From: an uncultured Eubacteriales bacterium
GTDB taxonomy: Bacteria; Bacillota; Clostridia; Christensenellales; CAG-917
NCBI GenBank assembly: GCA_900551145.1
Contig: URUQ01000086.1
Span: 1-5,596 of the forward strand
Length of the DNA: 5,596 nt
Direction: 5' to 3'
The notes under the pieces were generated by a model, which was given only the letters and a program-made list of their open reading frames with translations, had not been told where the DNA came from and did no database searches. This document shows, piece after piece, positions 5,576 to 5,596 of the stretch (the stretch's first letter is position 1; each line of letters starts with the position of its first letter). A program made the position numbers and the translations under genes.

Positions 5576-5596
5576 CTGTCTCTTATACACATCTGA
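5576..5596. other. Tn5/Nextera mosaic-end adapter contamination at contig end
   Basis: Bases 5576-5594 read CTGTCTCTTATACACATCT, the exact 19-bp Tn5 mosaic end in the orientation found at the 3' end of tagmented inserts. The next bases, GA, match the start of one of the two standard adapter tails. Translated on the minus strand, this adapter gives the well-known artefact peptide MCIRDR. It happens to be in frame with clpC and so creates a false complete-looking start. These bases should be trimmed; base 5575 is the last that can be genomic. Confidence 0.97.

Overview
The window is a contig end from a mid-GC bacterium, most likely an uncultured member of the Bacillota (Clostridia-like), probably from a metagenome or genome sequenced from a transposase-made library. 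The lineage call rests on a ClpC-type Clp ATPase, a near-consensus AGGAGG Shine-Dalgarno, a sigma-A-type extended -10 promoter and a MsmK/MalK-like protein. It is an inference, not a measured placement. All six real genes lie on the minus strand, so transcription runs from high to low coordinates.

Right edge: the last 21 bases are not genomic. They are the 19-bp Tn5 mosaic end used in tagmentation libraries plus two further adapter bases. They add a false N-terminus, MCIRDR, to the 5'-truncated clpC (native part 4288-5575). After clpC comes a short AT-rich gap with a weak hairpin and a convincing promoter (TTGAAT, 17 bp, TGCTATAAT) for a ribosome hibernation factor of the short type (3878-4210).

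Centre and left: a tightly packed group follows, probably read from the hpf promoter because no other convincing promoter was seen. It contains a TIM-barrel sugar phosphate isomerase/epimerase-like protein (3025-3804), glucose-6-phosphate isomerase pgi (1625-3019), a MalK/MsmK-like ABC ATPase-fold protein (570-1622) and the Holliday junction resolvase ruvC (76-573). The junctions are 73 nt, 5 nt, 2 nt and a 4-nt ATGA overlap, which points to an operon with translational coupling. The gene mix is stress/proteostasis (clpC, hpf), hexose phosphate metabolism (isomerase-like protein, pgi, sugar-ABC-like protein) and recombination (ruvC). Left of ruvC is an AT-only palindromic tract and a truncated GC-rich edge.

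The most notable biology is the ABC protein. It keeps the fold and the Walker A Lys and Walker B Asp, but all the other catalytic motifs (glycine of Walker A, Q-loop, LSGGQ signature, Walker B Glu, H-loop His) are altered, so it looks like a pseudo-ATPase or regulatory partner. Secondary points are a 24-bp near-perfect dyad inside the start of the isomerase-like gene, a ClpC D2 pore loop with Leu instead of the usual Tyr, and an HPF without the C-terminal dimerisation domain usual in Bacillota. No CRISPR array, mobile element, tRNA or rRNA was seen.
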